Part shown: in pieces, positions 16,845-25,995 of the stretch
Numbering within the stretch: the stretch's first letter is position 1
Layout of the letters: the number at the start of each line of letters is the position of its first letter
The notes under the pieces: model-generated
The model's database searches: none
What the model was told of the DNA's origin: nothing
What the model saw: only the letters and a program-made list of their open reading frames with translations
From: Azoarcus_F sp036734105
GTDB taxonomy: Bacteria; Pseudomonadota; Gammaproteobacteria; Burkholderiales; Rhodocyclaceae
DNA length: 64,000 nt
Direction: 5' to 3'
Assembly: GCA_036734105.1 (NCBI GenBank)
Contig: DAIMZH010000006.1
Span: 35,985 to 99,984, forward strand
Translations under genes and position numbers: made by a program

Positions 16845-18695
16845 TTATCGGCTCAGCAATGGCGGGCTGGGGCAATCCAGTGCCTGGCACACGGCCCGCA
16901 ACAGTTCTGCCTCCGCATTAGTCACCTGACCATCGTGCATCACCACGGTGGCACAGGCTTCTATCAATCGACGACGAAACGGGGCGCCAGTGGCGGCGAG
17001 GTGGTCAAGCACACGGTCAAACTCCCGGGTTGACAACTTGCGTTGTTGCGATAGTGCCCAAGGTCCATCGAGTGGCGCAACTTGCGTGGCGGCCGCAAAC
17101 GCAGCTTCGGCTTCTTCCACGCTGCCGTGGCCGGCCAGCGCCAATAGCGACAACAGGGCGTTGGTGTCAGCCAGCAATTGCTTCAAGCTCACCGCGCCAC
17201 TGCCGATTGTGCGACGCTCGGTCAGCGTATCGCGCAACAGACGGCGCATGACAAACTCGAAAAGCGAAGTGCGGCCGTCAGCCTTGATCAGGTATTCTGC
17301 GGCATCCACAATCTGACGCCTGGCGTCTTGTGGCAATTCTCTGAGGGTGGGCAGCGCCATATCAATCAACGGCAGACGCTGGCTAGCCTCTGCGCCGCTC
17401 AACCAGTTGCCCACAGACTCGATCTCCGCCTGCAGCAAATCACCAAACTGCTTGCGCAAGTGCGAAATTGACTTTTGTCTGAGTTCGTAGGCTTGAGGCA
17501 ACAGTAGCGCCAGCACGATTGCCCGCGCACCGCTCATCTGGTGTGCCAGCGACTTGATGTGCTCGGGAATGCCTGCAATAAGCTCACGGCTATGAGTCAC
17601 GTGCTCCGGTTGAGGGTCGCCAACCTGCGCGGTGAATTGCGCTGCCGAAAACTGGTTCAGACCGTTGGCGGCTTTCGCTTGAACACCGGTGTCTGGTGTG
17701 CTGGCGAGGGTTTCCGGCTTGAAGGAAGGGTCGAGGCGCTTGATACGCTGTCCCACTGGCGGGTGAGTGGCAAACAGGCCGGCAAAGCGCATGCTGCTGC
17801 CAAAAAACATGTGACTGGCCTCTTCGGCCCGGGGGTGATCAATGCTGGACCCAATCCCGGCTATCTTCTTGAGCGCACCGGCAATGCCTTGAGGATTGCG
17901 GGTGAACTGAACTGCCGCCGCATCCGCCAGATATTCGCGCTGTCGCGACACTCCCGCCTTGATGATCTTGCCGAACAGCACGCCCATATAACCCACGATG
18001 ACCATGGCAATGCCACCAATGATCAGCGGGCCGGCCGAGCGACTGGAGCCACGCGAGCTGCGCATCAGGATGCGGCCGGCCAGGGTCAATAGCAGGATGC
18101 CATGCAACAGCCCGAGCAAGCGCAGATTGAGTCGCATGTCGCCGTTCAGGATGTGGCTGAATTCGTGCGCCACGACGCCTTGCAACTCGTCACGTGACAG
18201 CTTTTCGAGACAGCCACGGGTCACCGCCACCACCGCCTCGGTAGGGCGTGCCCCTGCGGCAAAAGCATTGATGGACTGCTCGGCGTCCATGATGTAGACC
18301 GGTGGGGCAGCCATTCCGGCGGCAATCGCCATCTCGTCCACCACGTTGACCAGGCGGCGCTCAAGCGGGTCGTCGCTTGAGCGTGACACCAGCCGCCCGC
18401 CGAGCTCTTCGGCAATTTTGGCCCCGCCGTTGCGCGACAGTGACCAAGTCTTGAACAAGGACCCGAGCAGGATCAAGCCACCCACACCGCCAGCGCTCAT
18501 CAAGAACAGTTCGGGTTGCCAGAGCGCTGACGATGCCATCGCCTGAGGCAGGCTGGTGTCGGTCAACACCACCTCGCTGGTCACCACCAGCGCCAGATAC
18601 ACCGTGGCGATGATGCCCACCACGGCAAGCAGAAACCACAGCACCAGCATTTTGCTGTTGCGGCGAGCCTTATCCTGAGCCTGAAAAAAGTCCAT
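16845..18695 (-). CDS. M48 family metalloprotease (HtpX-like) with C-terminal TerB-like extension
   Basis: A 616-residue inner-membrane zinc protease. Two N-terminal membrane segments (about 18-40 and 60-82) precede the catalytic motif HEFSH near residue 176; two more segments and the zinc-ligand Glu in REYLADAAAVQF near residue 258 follow. Ordinary HtpX is about 290 residues. Here roughly 300 extra residues follow, mostly helical, ending with two acidic repeats (KADGRTSLFEF and MHDGQVTNAEAELLRAVC) that resemble TerB-type helical domains. It lies 13 bases after lemA and forms the common lemA-M48 pair, implied in envelope protein quality control. Confidence 0.88.
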   Translation of the reverse strand: MDFFQAQDKARRNSKMLVLWFLLAVVGIIATVYLALVVTSEVVLTDTSLPQAMASSALWQPELFLMSAGGVGGLILLGSLFKTWSLSRNGGAKIAEELGGRLVSRSSDDPLERRLVNVVDEMAIAAGMAAPPVYIMDAEQSINAFAAGARPTEAVVAVTRGCLEKLSRDELQGVVAHEFSHILNGDMRLNLRLLGLLHGILLLTLAGRILMRSSRGSSRSAGPLIIGGIAMVIVGYMGVLFGKIIKAGVSRQREYLADAAAVQFTRNPQGIAGALKKIAGIGSSIDHPRAEEASHMFFGSSMRFAGLFATHPPVGQRIKRLDPSFKPETLASTPDTGVQAKAANGLNQFSAAQFTAQVGDPQPEHVTHSRELIAGIPEHIKSLAHQMSGARAIVLALLLPQAYELRQKSISHLRKQFGDLLQAEIESVGNWLSGAEASQRLPLIDMALPTLRELPQDARRQIVDAAEYLIKADGRTSLFEFVMRRLLRDTLTERRTIGSGAVSLKQLLADTNALLSLLALAGHGSVEEAEAAFAAATQVAPLDGPWALSQQRKLSTREFDRVLDHLAATGAPFRRRLIEACATVVMHDGQVTNAEAELLRAVCQALDCPSPPLLSR

Positions 18696-18708
18696 TGCCT
18701 GTATCGCT

Positions 18709-19302
18709 TCAGTTGCCGAAGTTTACTTTGACCGGCGCACGCGCAGCGGTGTCGTCCATCTGCCATTGCTCAGCATGCTTGAAGCCGAAATTATTGGCTA
18801 CGATCGCATCCGGGAAGGACTCGCGCTTGATGTTGTAGGCGGTAACGGCATCGTTGAACGCCTGGCGCGAAAAGGCGATGCGGTTTTCGGTGCTGGCGAG
18901 TTCTTCCTGCAACTGCGCCATGTTCTGATTGGCCTTGAGATCGGGATAGGCCTCGGCAAGCGCAAAAAAGCGCGTCATCATCCCGCCCAGTGCGGCTTCT
19001 GCCCCCATCAGTTCCAGCATAGCCCCTCCGTTTGACGGGTCACCTTGAACCTTGCCGGAGGCCGACTGCGCGGTATTGCGGGCGCGAATCACCGCGTCCA
19101 GCGTTTCGCGCTCATGCGCCATGTAGGCCTTGGCCGTGTCGACCAGGTTGGGGATCAGGTCGTAGCGACGTTGAAGTTGAACGTCAATCTGCGAGAACGC
19201 ATTCTTGACCCTGTTGCGGAGCGCAACCAGTCCGTTGTAGATAACAACGACATAAACAATCAAGGCGGCGAGTACGCCTAGCACAATCCAGGTGGTCGAC
19301 AT
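18709..19302 (-). CDS. lemA: LemA family protein
   Basis: A 197-residue membrane-anchored helical protein: one N-terminal transmembrane helix (residues about 4-22) followed by NAFSQIDVQLQRRYDLIPNLVDTAKAYMAHE, the family hallmark, and a C-terminal segment with SRQAFNDAVTAYN and the NNFGFKHAEQW end. The bulk should face the periplasm. Function is not known biochemically. Immediate linkage to an M48 membrane protease is the usual arrangement and suggests a joint role in envelope maintenance. Confidence 0.93.
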   Translation of the reverse strand: MSTTWIVLGVLAALIVYVVVIYNGLVALRNRVKNAFSQIDVQLQRRYDLIPNLVDTAKAYMAHERETLDAVIRARNTAQSASGKVQGDPSNGGAMLELMGAEAALGGMMTRFFALAEAYPDLKANQNMAQLQEELASTENRIAFSRQAFNDAVTAYNIKRESFPDAIVANNFGFKHAEQWQMDDTAARAPVKVNFGN

Positions 19303-19447
19303 GGTGGTGGCCTTTGAGTGAAAGCGGATAGCGATATGCTAACCGATGAGACCGGTGATGGGACGGTTTTAAGGTGCAAGCATCGACGAGTTCAAGCGCA
19401 TTGAAGCATCAGCAAGCGATCACTGAGCTTGTCAACTGCATGAGGCT

Positions 19448-19888
19448 TCAGTTGCCGGCAAGCGCGGTCGCCTTGCGCTGCACACATTCCACATAGGCTG
19501 CGCCGTCTGGCTGGGATTGATTTCGCTGCGCATTGAAGACAGTTTCGCCAAGGCAGTCGAGCACCATGTGCAGGGCGTCATGGCGGTTGCCGGTGCGCAG
19601 TTGGCAGCGCGCAAAGGCGGCGCGCAAACCGGGTGGCTGGTCTATCGACAGTTGTTCTTCGATGGCCAGATGCAAGGACAGATGAAGAAAGGGGTTGACC
19701 TGACCGTCTTCGGGCGAGAATTCGCGGCCAATGGCATCCGGGCTGGACAACAGACTGTGATATTCCGGGTGCAGGCCGACTATGTCGGCCGCCATGGTTT
19801 CCAGTGGCGTCAAGGGGAGTCTGTCGCTGTGCTTGAGCCAAGTCTGAACAAAAAAGTTGCGTACCTGATCGCGGGAGGGGTCGAACAT
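19448..19888 (-). CDS. DUF1841 family protein
   Basis: A 146-residue protein with the DUF1841 features FDPSRDQVRNFFVQTWLKH at the start, IVGLHPEYH near residue 38, and NPFLHLSLHLAIEEQLSIDQP near residue 66. The family is cytoplasmic and uncharacterised, common in Beta- and Gammaproteobacteria and often placed next to nth, as here (36 bases after the nth stop). The several conserved His and Glu residues could bind a metal, but that is conjecture. It appears to be the last gene of the rnf-nth transcription unit. Confidence 0.85.
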   Translation of the reverse strand: MFDPSRDQVRNFFVQTWLKHSDRLPLTPLETMAADIVGLHPEYHSLLSSPDAIGREFSPEDGQVNPFLHLSLHLAIEEQLSIDQPPGLRAAFARCQLRTGNRHDALHMVLDCLGETVFNAQRNQSQPDGAAYVECVQRKATALAGN

Positions 19889-19924
19889 GCTGGGCCTTTT
19901 TTGAGAGGTCGTGACGCGAAGGGC

Positions 19925-20557
19925 TTATGCCGTCTTGTCGCGGAAGTCGCACAGGTCGCGAACCACGCAGTCTGCGCAGGCGGGCTTGCGTGCGGTGCAC
20001 ACATAGCGTCCGTGCAGGATAAGCCAGTGATGGGCGTCCTGGAGGTAGTCCTTGGGAATACGACGCACCAGAGCCTTTTCCACTGCCAGCACATCTTTTC
20101 CGGGGGCAAGACCACTGCGGTTGGAGAGTCGGAAGATGTGTGTATCCACTGCCATGACGGGCTCGCCAAAAACAGTGTTGAGCACTACGTTGGCGGTTTT
20201 TCGGCCGACGCCTGGCAGCGCTTCAAGCGCTTCGCGCTGGCGCGGAACTTCACCGCCGTGACGTTCAAGCAGCAGGCGCGATAGCGCGACGGTGTTCTTG
20301 GCCTTGTTGCGAAACAGGCCTATGGTCTTGATGCACTCGGTCACACCCGCTTCGCCCAGCGTGATCATGGCTTCCGGGGTAGGCGCAAGGGCAAAAAGCT
20401 TGCGTGTGGCCAGGTTGACGCTCTTGTCGGTAGCTTGCGCGGAGAGAACGACTGCGACTAGCAACTGATAAGGCGAGCTGTATTCGAGCTCGGTGGTCGG
20501 GTTGGGGTTGGCCTGCGACAGTCGCTCAAAGAACTGCCGGATGGCATCGCGCTTCAT
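19925..20557 (-). CDS. nth: endonuclease III
   Basis: A 210-residue bifunctional DNA glycosylase/AP lyase for oxidised pyrimidines. The helix-hairpin-helix LPGVGRKTANVVLN (residues about 113-126) includes the catalytic Lys, the catalytic Asp is in VDTHIFRL, and the C-terminal [4Fe-4S] ligands are in CTARKPACADC and the later LC. It follows rnfE by 27 bases. The rnf-nth neighbourhood is a long-standing conserved arrangement. Confidence 0.97.
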   Translation of the reverse strand: MKRDAIRQFFERLSQANPNPTTELEYSSPYQLLVAVVLSAQATDKSVNLATRKLFALAPTPEAMITLGEAGVTECIKTIGLFRNKAKNTVALSRLLLERHGGEVPRQREALEALPGVGRKTANVVLNTVFGEPVMAVDTHIFRLSNRSGLAPGKDVLAVEKALVRRIPKDYLQDAHHWLILHGRYVCTARKPACADCVVRDLCDFRDKTA

Positions 20558-20584
20558 GCTAAGACTGACTCGGTTGCTGCCAGC

Positions 20585-21307
20585 CTACTTGGCTGGTTCG
20601 GGCTGCGGCTCGACAAGTGTTTCATCTTCAGCTCGGGATGCTTCTGCCTTGGTCGGCCGTTTGGCGGCATGTGCATTGATGAGGCTGTTGATCCAGTTGA
20701 ACAGGGCGATCAGGCAGCCGAGCGCAAAGAAGGCACCTGGCGGCAGGATGGCGAGCAGAAAGCCGGGGTAGTCATCACCGAAAAGGTGGATCTCGGACAG
20801 TGACGGAAAAATCATGTCTATGCCCTGAAACAGGGTGCCGCTGCCGAGCAGTTCGCGCAGGCCACCCAGCACCGCCAGCACCCAGACCAGGCCCAGACCC
20901 ATCATCACGCCATCGAGCGTGCTCGACCAGGGGTCGTTTTTGGCCGCATACGCTTCGACACGGGCGAGCACGATGCAATTGGTGACGATGAGCGGAATGA
21001 AAATGCCAAGCACCAGATAAAGCTCGTGCAGCCAGGCGTTGAAGCTGAGGTCGACAATGGTCACCAGCGAAGCAATCACCAGAATGAAAACCGGGATGCG
21101 GATTTCGTAGGGGATGAAGTTGCGCAGTGAGGCTATGCCGAGGTTGGCCACAGCCATGACGATGATGGTGGCAAGCCCGAGGCTGACCGCGTTCACCATG
21201 GTGTTGCTGACTGCGAGAATCGGGCACAGGCCGAGCAGTTGCACCAGGCCCGGGTTTTGTTTCCACAGACCGTTGAAGGTCAGCTCGCCCAGTCTGAGCT
21301 TATTCAT
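20585..21307 (-). CDS. rnfE: Rnf electron transport complex subunit RnfE
   Basis: RnfE is one of the polytopic membrane subunits of the Rnf complex, which couples ferredoxin:NAD+ electron transfer to ion movement. About 240 residues with six membrane segments are predicted. The marker LGLCPILAVSNTMVNAVSLGLA near the N-terminus carries the Cys that helps bind a membrane-embedded Fe-S cluster with RnfA. Translation from 21307 (MNKLRLGEL) overlaps the end of rnfG by 8 bases; the upstream in-frame extension reads through rnfG and is not used. The C-terminus adds a charged tail of about 30 residues. Confidence 0.95.
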   Translation of the reverse strand: MNKLRLGELTFNGLWKQNPGLVQLLGLCPILAVSNTMVNAVSLGLATIIVMAVANLGIASLRNFIPYEIRIPVFILVIASLVTIVDLSFNAWLHELYLVLGIFIPLIVTNCIVLARVEAYAAKNDPWSSTLDGVMMGLGLVWVLAVLGGLRELLGSGTLFQGIDMIFPSLSEIHLFGDDYPGFLLAILPPGAFFALGCLIALFNWINSLINAHAAKRPTKAEASRAEDETLVEPQPEPAK

Positions 21308-21983
21308 GGCTTTCGTTCTCCAAAAACAGGCTGCCGTTGGCTGCGTCGAACAAGGGGTCGCGGTGGGTTTTGGCATAGCTCAGCGCGCGCGCGGTGGCGT
21401 TGGTGACTGCCCGCGCGCTGATGGTGGCGCCAATGTGGTAATCGAAAACACCGCCGTCGCGCCTGACGCGCCATTGCTCGGGCGTTACTTGCTCGAAACC
21501 CATACCGTTGAACTGGGTGATCCACGGGCGCGAGCGGTCCTTGTCCTTGCGCGGGTCGATATAGTCGCCCAGCCCCGGGGTCTCCTTGTGTCCGGTCGCC
21601 CTGACGCCTGAAACCCTGCCGTCGTGTGACACCGCCACCGCGAGCTCGATGCGCCCGGCGTAGCCGTCCGGCGCAATCGCTTCCACGATCAACGCCGTGG
21701 GTTGGCCGTTGAGCCTGGCGCGAAACACACGGGCGGTGCTGGCAATGCCGAGTTCCGGCACCGGGCCGATCAGTATGAAGTCTTCCAACAGCTTGTTGTC
21801 GTAGCTTTCGGGCGGCAGGATTTCGTTGACCAGGCGCATGCGCTCGGCGAACTGCGAGGCCTCGATGCTTGGCAGCGTCAGGCGGTGCATGGACGACATC
21901 AGGGTGGTGAACAACACCGTGAACAGAAACATGATGCCGGCGGTGCGCAGCGAGGTGCGGGCGGCAGTGTATTTGGTGCTCAT
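21300..21983 (-). CDS. rnfG: Rnf electron transport complex subunit RnfG
   Basis: RnfG is a periplasm-facing flavoprotein anchored by one N-terminal helix (residues about 14-32). ApbE attaches FMN to a Thr in the FMN-binding domain. The candidate site is DYHIGATISARAV near residue 190; it fits D-x2-[ST]-G-A-[ST] except that Ile replaces the usual Ser or Thr. The start at 21983 (MSTKYTAART) overlaps the rnfD stop by 4 bases, so the subunits are translationally coupled. About 227 residues, normal length. Confidence 0.94.
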   Translation of the reverse strand: MSTKYTAARTSLRTAGIMFLFTVLFTTLMSSMHRLTLPSIEASQFAERMRLVNEILPPESYDNKLLEDFILIGPVPELGIASTARVFRARLNGQPTALIVEAIAPDGYAGRIELAVAVSHDGRVSGVRATGHKETPGLGDYIDPRKDKDRSRPWITQFNGMGFEQVTPEQWRVRRDGGVFDYHIGATISARAVTNATARALSYAKTHRDPLFDAANGSLFLENESHE

Positions 21984-22993
21984 GGGGTGCGCTTCCCCTT
22001 GTGTCCGAAGACCGCTGGTTGGGTCTTGAGGTCGATCAGCGGTACGCACATGTTCATCAGCAGCACGGCAAAGGCGATGCCTTCGGGAAAGGCACCAAAG
22101 TTGCGGATGAGGTAAGCAATGACGGCGATGCCGGCGGCAAAGAGGATCTTGCCCAGCGGGGTGGTCGCGCCGGAGACGGGGTCGGTGACAATGAAAAAGG
22201 CGGCCAGCATGGCGCCACCCACCGACAGGTGAAACAGCGGAGACGCAAACTGCTCGGGGTTGATCAACCAGAACAGGCCTGCGATGGCGGCCAGCGCGGC
22301 GATGAAGGTGACCGGCATGTGCCAGGTGATGATGCCTCTGAGCAACAGGAACAGGCCACCGGCCAGATAACCAAGCGCCACCAGCTCCCAGCCACGACCG
22401 CCAAACAGGCCAAAGGCGTGCTGGTTTTGTTCGACAATGTACGGCACGCTGGACTCACCCACGCGCAATCCGGTGCGCATCGCATCCAGCGCGGTGGCAC
22501 CGGTGATGGCGTCCAGGTTGCGCGCCGCGCCGAGCACCAGATCGAGCTGCGTGTTGAAGTCCAGCCCGCCTGCTGGCGGCCACTGCGACATCAACGAGGG
22601 GTAGGCGACGATCATGCAGCAATACGCCACCATGGCCGGGTTGAAGGGGTTCTGCCCCAGCCCGCCATACAGATGCTTGACCGCCACAATGGCCACCAGC
22701 ACACCGACTGCGGTAACCCACCACGGCACAATCGGCGGAAAGCACAGCACGATCAGCCAGGCGGTGACGATTGCAGACAGGTCGGACAGGGCCGGCAGGA
22801 CAGGTCGGCCACGCATGCGCAGCACGGCGGCCTCAGCCAGCACCGCCACCACGCTGGCGATAAGCAGGTTAACCAGCACCACGGCACCGATCACCCAGGC
22901 GTAAATGGCAATGCCCGGCAATAACGCCAGCAATACCTGACCCATCACTGCCTGCACGCTGGCGGGTTTGCGGATATGCGGTGAATAACTCAT
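21980..22993 (-). CDS. rnfD: Rnf electron transport complex subunit RnfD
   Basis: RnfD is a 337-residue polytopic membrane subunit with covalently bound FMN. The flavinylation site DPVSGATTPLGK near residue 268-279 fits the ApbE target pattern exactly. About nine membrane helices can be seen. The segment GGLGQNPFNPAMVAYCCMI is typical of RnfD/NqrB. The ATG at 22993 overlaps the rnfC stop by 4 bases. Confidence 0.96.
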   Translation of the reverse strand: MSYSPHIRKPASVQAVMGQVLLALLPGIAIYAWVIGAVVLVNLLIASVVAVLAEAAVLRMRGRPVLPALSDLSAIVTAWLIVLCFPPIVPWWVTAVGVLVAIVAVKHLYGGLGQNPFNPAMVAYCCMIVAYPSLMSQWPPAGGLDFNTQLDLVLGAARNLDAITGATALDAMRTGLRVGESSVPYIVEQNQHAFGLFGGRGWELVALGYLAGGLFLLLRGIITWHMPVTFIAALAAIAGLFWLINPEQFASPLFHLSVGGAMLAAFFIVTDPVSGATTPLGKILFAAGIAVIAYLIRNFGAFPEGIAFAVLLMNMCVPLIDLKTQPAVFGHKGKRTP

Positions 22994-24687
22994 GCTTTCA
23001 CGTCCTCGTTGCCTTGAGCAGCAGGCCGGGCTGCTTCTGCCTCGGTCAGTGCCTTCTGGCGACGGGCCTCGATTTCTGCGATCTCGGCTTCGGCGTCTGG
23101 CGGCAAGTCTTCGATGTTGGCTGGCTTGACCGCTGCCTTCTGGGCCTTGGCACGTGCCAGTGCAGCGGCAATCAGGGCCTTTTTTTTGGGGTCTTCGGCG
23201 GGGTCTGCCGCGCTGCCTGCATCCGTATCGGTTTGTTTTGCCGCCAGCTTCGCCTTGGTTTCGGCGGCTTTGGCCGCGAGCTTGGCCGCCTTTTCGGACT
23301 TTTCGCGCTCTTGCCGGTAGTTACGGAATTCGAAGCGATCACGCGCCTGATCAGCCGCTGTGTTGTCGCGCTCGCGCGCCCAGATCTCGCTCTTGGCAAA
23401 GCGGTAGTAGTCGACCAGCGGAATCCGGGAAGGGCAGACGAAACTGCAGCAACCGCATTCGATGCAGTCAAAAAGATGGTATTCCTGCGCCTTGCCAAAA
23501 TTGCGTGACCGCGAGAACCAGTAGAGCTCGAAGGGCTGCAACTCGGCCGGGCAGGCGCGCGCGCACTCACCGCAACGGATGCAGGGGAGCTCCGGTTTGG
23601 GCTGCGGAAACAGGGCAGGAGAGGCGGCGATGATGCAGTTGGTGCCCTTGGTGACCGGCACCGAAAGATCGGGCAGCGCAAAGCCCATCATCGGCCCGCC
23701 CATCAGATAGCGGTCGGTGTCGGCCTTCGGCGACATCAAGGGGATGAGATGTTCAATTGGAGTGCCGATCAACACCTCGTGGTTACCCGGCTGCCCAGCG
23801 TTGCCCGTCAGCGTGACGATGCGTGACAGCACGGGCTCACCGTGACGGAAAGCGCGATGGGTGGCATGGGCGGTGCCGACGTTGAAGCACTGCACGCCGA
23901 ATTCGCCCCCCAGCCGACCATGCGGAATCTCTATGCCGGTGAGCACCCGGATAAGCTGTTTTTCGCCACCAGCCGGGTAGAGCGCCGGCACGGCAATCAC
24001 CGACACCGGCAACGCAGGCTTCAACCGCTGCACTGAGGTTTTCAGGGCTGCGATGGCTTGTGGCTTGTTGTCTTCAATGCCGATCAGGACGCGACGGGCA
24101 CCCAGCAGGTGAGCGAGTATGCCGACGCCGTCGACGATGCCGTCGGCCCGTTCGCGCATCAGCCGATCATCGCAGGTGATCCACGGCTCGCATTCGGCGC
24201 CATTGACGATGAGGGTGTCAATGCCCACGCCGCCGCCCAGCTTGACGTGGGTAGGGAACGCCGCTCCGCCCATGCCGAGCACGCCACAATCGCGCAAATG
24301 GCGAATGGCCTCGATGCGGTCGGCGTGGTCGGGATCGAAAGGTGTTTTTTCGGTCCACTGCTCGGCACCATCCGGCTCGATGTGCACCGCCAGCGAGTTG
24401 AGCCCAGAAGGATGAGCCAGCGGGTGATCGGCCACGTCGACAACCGTGCCCGAGGTAGGCGCGTGCACTGCGGTGCCCAGCGTGCCGTCGGCCTCGCCAA
24501 TGCACTGTCCCTTGAGCACAGTGTCACCCACGCCGACCAGGCTGCGTGCAACCGACCGGTTGTTCTGGCGCAGCGGAACCCGCAGTCGCTGGGGCATGGG
24601 GGTGGGCCGGATCGGGCTTTGAGCGGATTCGTTCTTGTGGGCATCCGGATGAACGCCGCCGTGAAATTTGAAGAGTCCTGCGATCAT
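22990..24687 (-). CDS. rnfC: Rnf electron transport complex subunit RnfC
   Basis: RnfC is the NADH- and FMN-binding cytoplasmic subunit. The 565 residues begin with the conserved FKFHGGVHPDAHK, followed by a NuoF-like region (GMGGAAFPTHVKL, NGAECEPWIT) and two [4Fe-4S] sites, CIRCGECARACP and CIECGCCSFVCP (residues about 365-425). A Lys/Ala-rich, charged tail of about 110 residues follows. Such tails vary between species and here show short imperfect AAKAA repeats. It overlaps rnfB and rnfD by 4 bases each. Confidence 0.96.
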   Translation of the reverse strand: MIAGLFKFHGGVHPDAHKNESAQSPIRPTPMPQRLRVPLRQNNRSVARSLVGVGDTVLKGQCIGEADGTLGTAVHAPTSGTVVDVADHPLAHPSGLNSLAVHIEPDGAEQWTEKTPFDPDHADRIEAIRHLRDCGVLGMGGAAFPTHVKLGGGVGIDTLIVNGAECEPWITCDDRLMRERADGIVDGVGILAHLLGARRVLIGIEDNKPQAIAALKTSVQRLKPALPVSVIAVPALYPAGGEKQLIRVLTGIEIPHGRLGGEFGVQCFNVGTAHATHRAFRHGEPVLSRIVTLTGNAGQPGNHEVLIGTPIEHLIPLMSPKADTDRYLMGGPMMGFALPDLSVPVTKGTNCIIAASPALFPQPKPELPCIRCGECARACPAELQPFELYWFSRSRNFGKAQEYHLFDCIECGCCSFVCPSRIPLVDYYRFAKSEIWARERDNTAADQARDRFEFRNYRQEREKSEKAAKLAAKAAETKAKLAAKQTDTDAGSAADPAEDPKKKALIAAALARAKAQKAAVKPANIEDLPPDAEAEIAEIEARRQKALTEAEAARPAAQGNEDVKA

Positions 24688-25235
24688 GCTGTTGGCCTGA
24701 TTTCAATGACCGGGTATTTCCACTTCCAGGTCTCGACCGTCTCTTTGAGCGGTTCCATGGTGATGCAATCAACCGGGCAGGGTGCCAGGCAAAGTTCGCA
24801 GCCGGTGCATAAGGGTTCGACCACGGTGTGCATCTGCTTGGCTGCGCCGACAATGGCGTCGACCGGACAGGCCTGAATACATAGGGTGCAACCAATGCAG
24901 GTCTGTTCGTCAATGATTGCCACCGATTTTGGTTTTTCGACCCCGTGTTCTTCGGACAGCGGCTTGAATTCCCGCCCAAGCAGGTCAGCCAGATGTCGAA
25001 TGCCTTCCTCGCCGCCCGGTGGGCACTGGTTGATGTCGGCCTCGCCATTGGCCAGAGCCTGAGCATAGGGCTTGCAGCCGGGATAGCCACACTGCCCACA
25101 CTGGGTTTGCGGCAGAATGGCATCGATTTGTTCGACTAGAGGGTCGCCCTCGACCTTGAAGCGGATTGCGGCATAACCGAGAGCAGCGCCAAGCACCAGC
25201 GCGATGCCGGCCATGATCAGCAGGGCGGTCAACAT
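24684..25235 (-). CDS. rnfB: Rnf electron transport complex subunit RnfB
   Basis: RnfB takes electrons from ferredoxin. It has one N-terminal membrane helix (residues about 3-25), a [4Fe-4S] domain with CGQCGYPGCKPY and NQCPPGG, then two ferredoxin-type sites CIGCTLCIQACPVDAI and CTGCELCLAPCPVDCI. 183 residues, the proteobacterial size. The start at 25235 opens directly into the membrane helix; the much longer in-frame extension crosses the intergenic gap and part of rnfA and is rejected. It lies 89 bases after rnfA and overlaps rnfC. Confidence 0.95.
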   Translation of the reverse strand: MLTALLIMAGIALVLGAALGYAAIRFKVEGDPLVEQIDAILPQTQCGQCGYPGCKPYAQALANGEADINQCPPGGEEGIRHLADLLGREFKPLSEEHGVEKPKSVAIIDEQTCIGCTLCIQACPVDAIVGAAKQMHTVVEPLCTGCELCLAPCPVDCITMEPLKETVETWKWKYPVIEIRPTA

Positions 25236-25324
25236 GGCGCGCTCTTTCTGCCGGTTAACAGGAAAGTTGAATGATCGGACGGCTGCACAATAAGGGACAC
25301 AGTTTGTGTTTGGGTCGATAGTTT

Positions 25325-25906
25325 CTAAAAGCGGTCGAGGCCGGCAAAGCCCATGAAGGCCAGGCTCATCAGACCGGCGGTGATCATTGCAATGGCAGTC
25401 CCCCGAAACGGAGCCGGCACATCGGCACCATCGAGCCTCTCGCGCAAACCGGCAAACAACACCAGCACAAGCGTAAAGCCGACGGAACATCCAAAACCGA
25501 ACAGCAGCGATTCGAGCAGGTTGTGATTCATGCCGACATTCAGCAGCGGAACCCCGAGCACTGCACAGTTGGTAGTAATTAGTGGCAGATAAATACCGAG
25601 CACCCGATGAAGAAGGGGACTCGTCTTGGCGATCACGAGTTCCGTCATCTGCACGATACCTGCGATCACCACAATGAAAGAAAGGGTGCGTAGGTAAGAC
25701 AGATCGTTGGGCTGCAGCAGGTAGTGGTCGATCAGATAACTCGTGCCCGCGCCCAGCGTGAGCACGAAAGTAGTGGCCGCACCCATGCCAATGGCGGTCT
25801 CAAGCTTTTTGGACACACCCATGAAAGGGCACAGGCCAAGCATCCGCACCAGAATGACGTTATTGACGAGGACTGCACCGATGACGACGAAGATGTAGCT
25901 GGACAT
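25325..25906 (-). CDS. rnfA: Rnf electron transport complex subunit RnfA
   Basis: RnfA is a 193-residue polytopic membrane subunit, paralogous to RnfE. Six hydrophobic segments are evident. NNVILVRMLGLCPFMGVSKK contains the Cys that, with RnfE, ligates the intramembrane Fe-S cluster. First of the six rnf genes and 89 bases downstream of pyrD on the same strand. Whether it has its own promoter in that gap is not evident from the sequence. Confidence 0.96.
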   Translation of the reverse strand: MSSYIFVVIGAVLVNNVILVRMLGLCPFMGVSKKLETAIGMGAATTFVLTLGAGTSYLIDHYLLQPNDLSYLRTLSFIVVIAGIVQMTELVIAKTSPLLHRVLGIYLPLITTNCAVLGVPLLNVGMNHNLLESLLFGFGCSVGFTLVLVLFAGLRERLDGADVPAPFRGTAIAMITAGLMSLAFMGFAGLDRF

Positions 25907-25995
25907 GATCCGCTCTTAGAGTCAGCGCTACATTATCGCGCGAGGGGAGGGTCCGCTCAACCCTGACGCAGAAAGGGCTTCAGCAGAAAATCGCG

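Noticed and set aside
24684..25490. RnfB with an 85-residue N-terminal extension
   Set aside because: The extension reads through the intergenic gap and the rnfA 3' end in another frame. The membrane helix begins at the internal ATG 25235.
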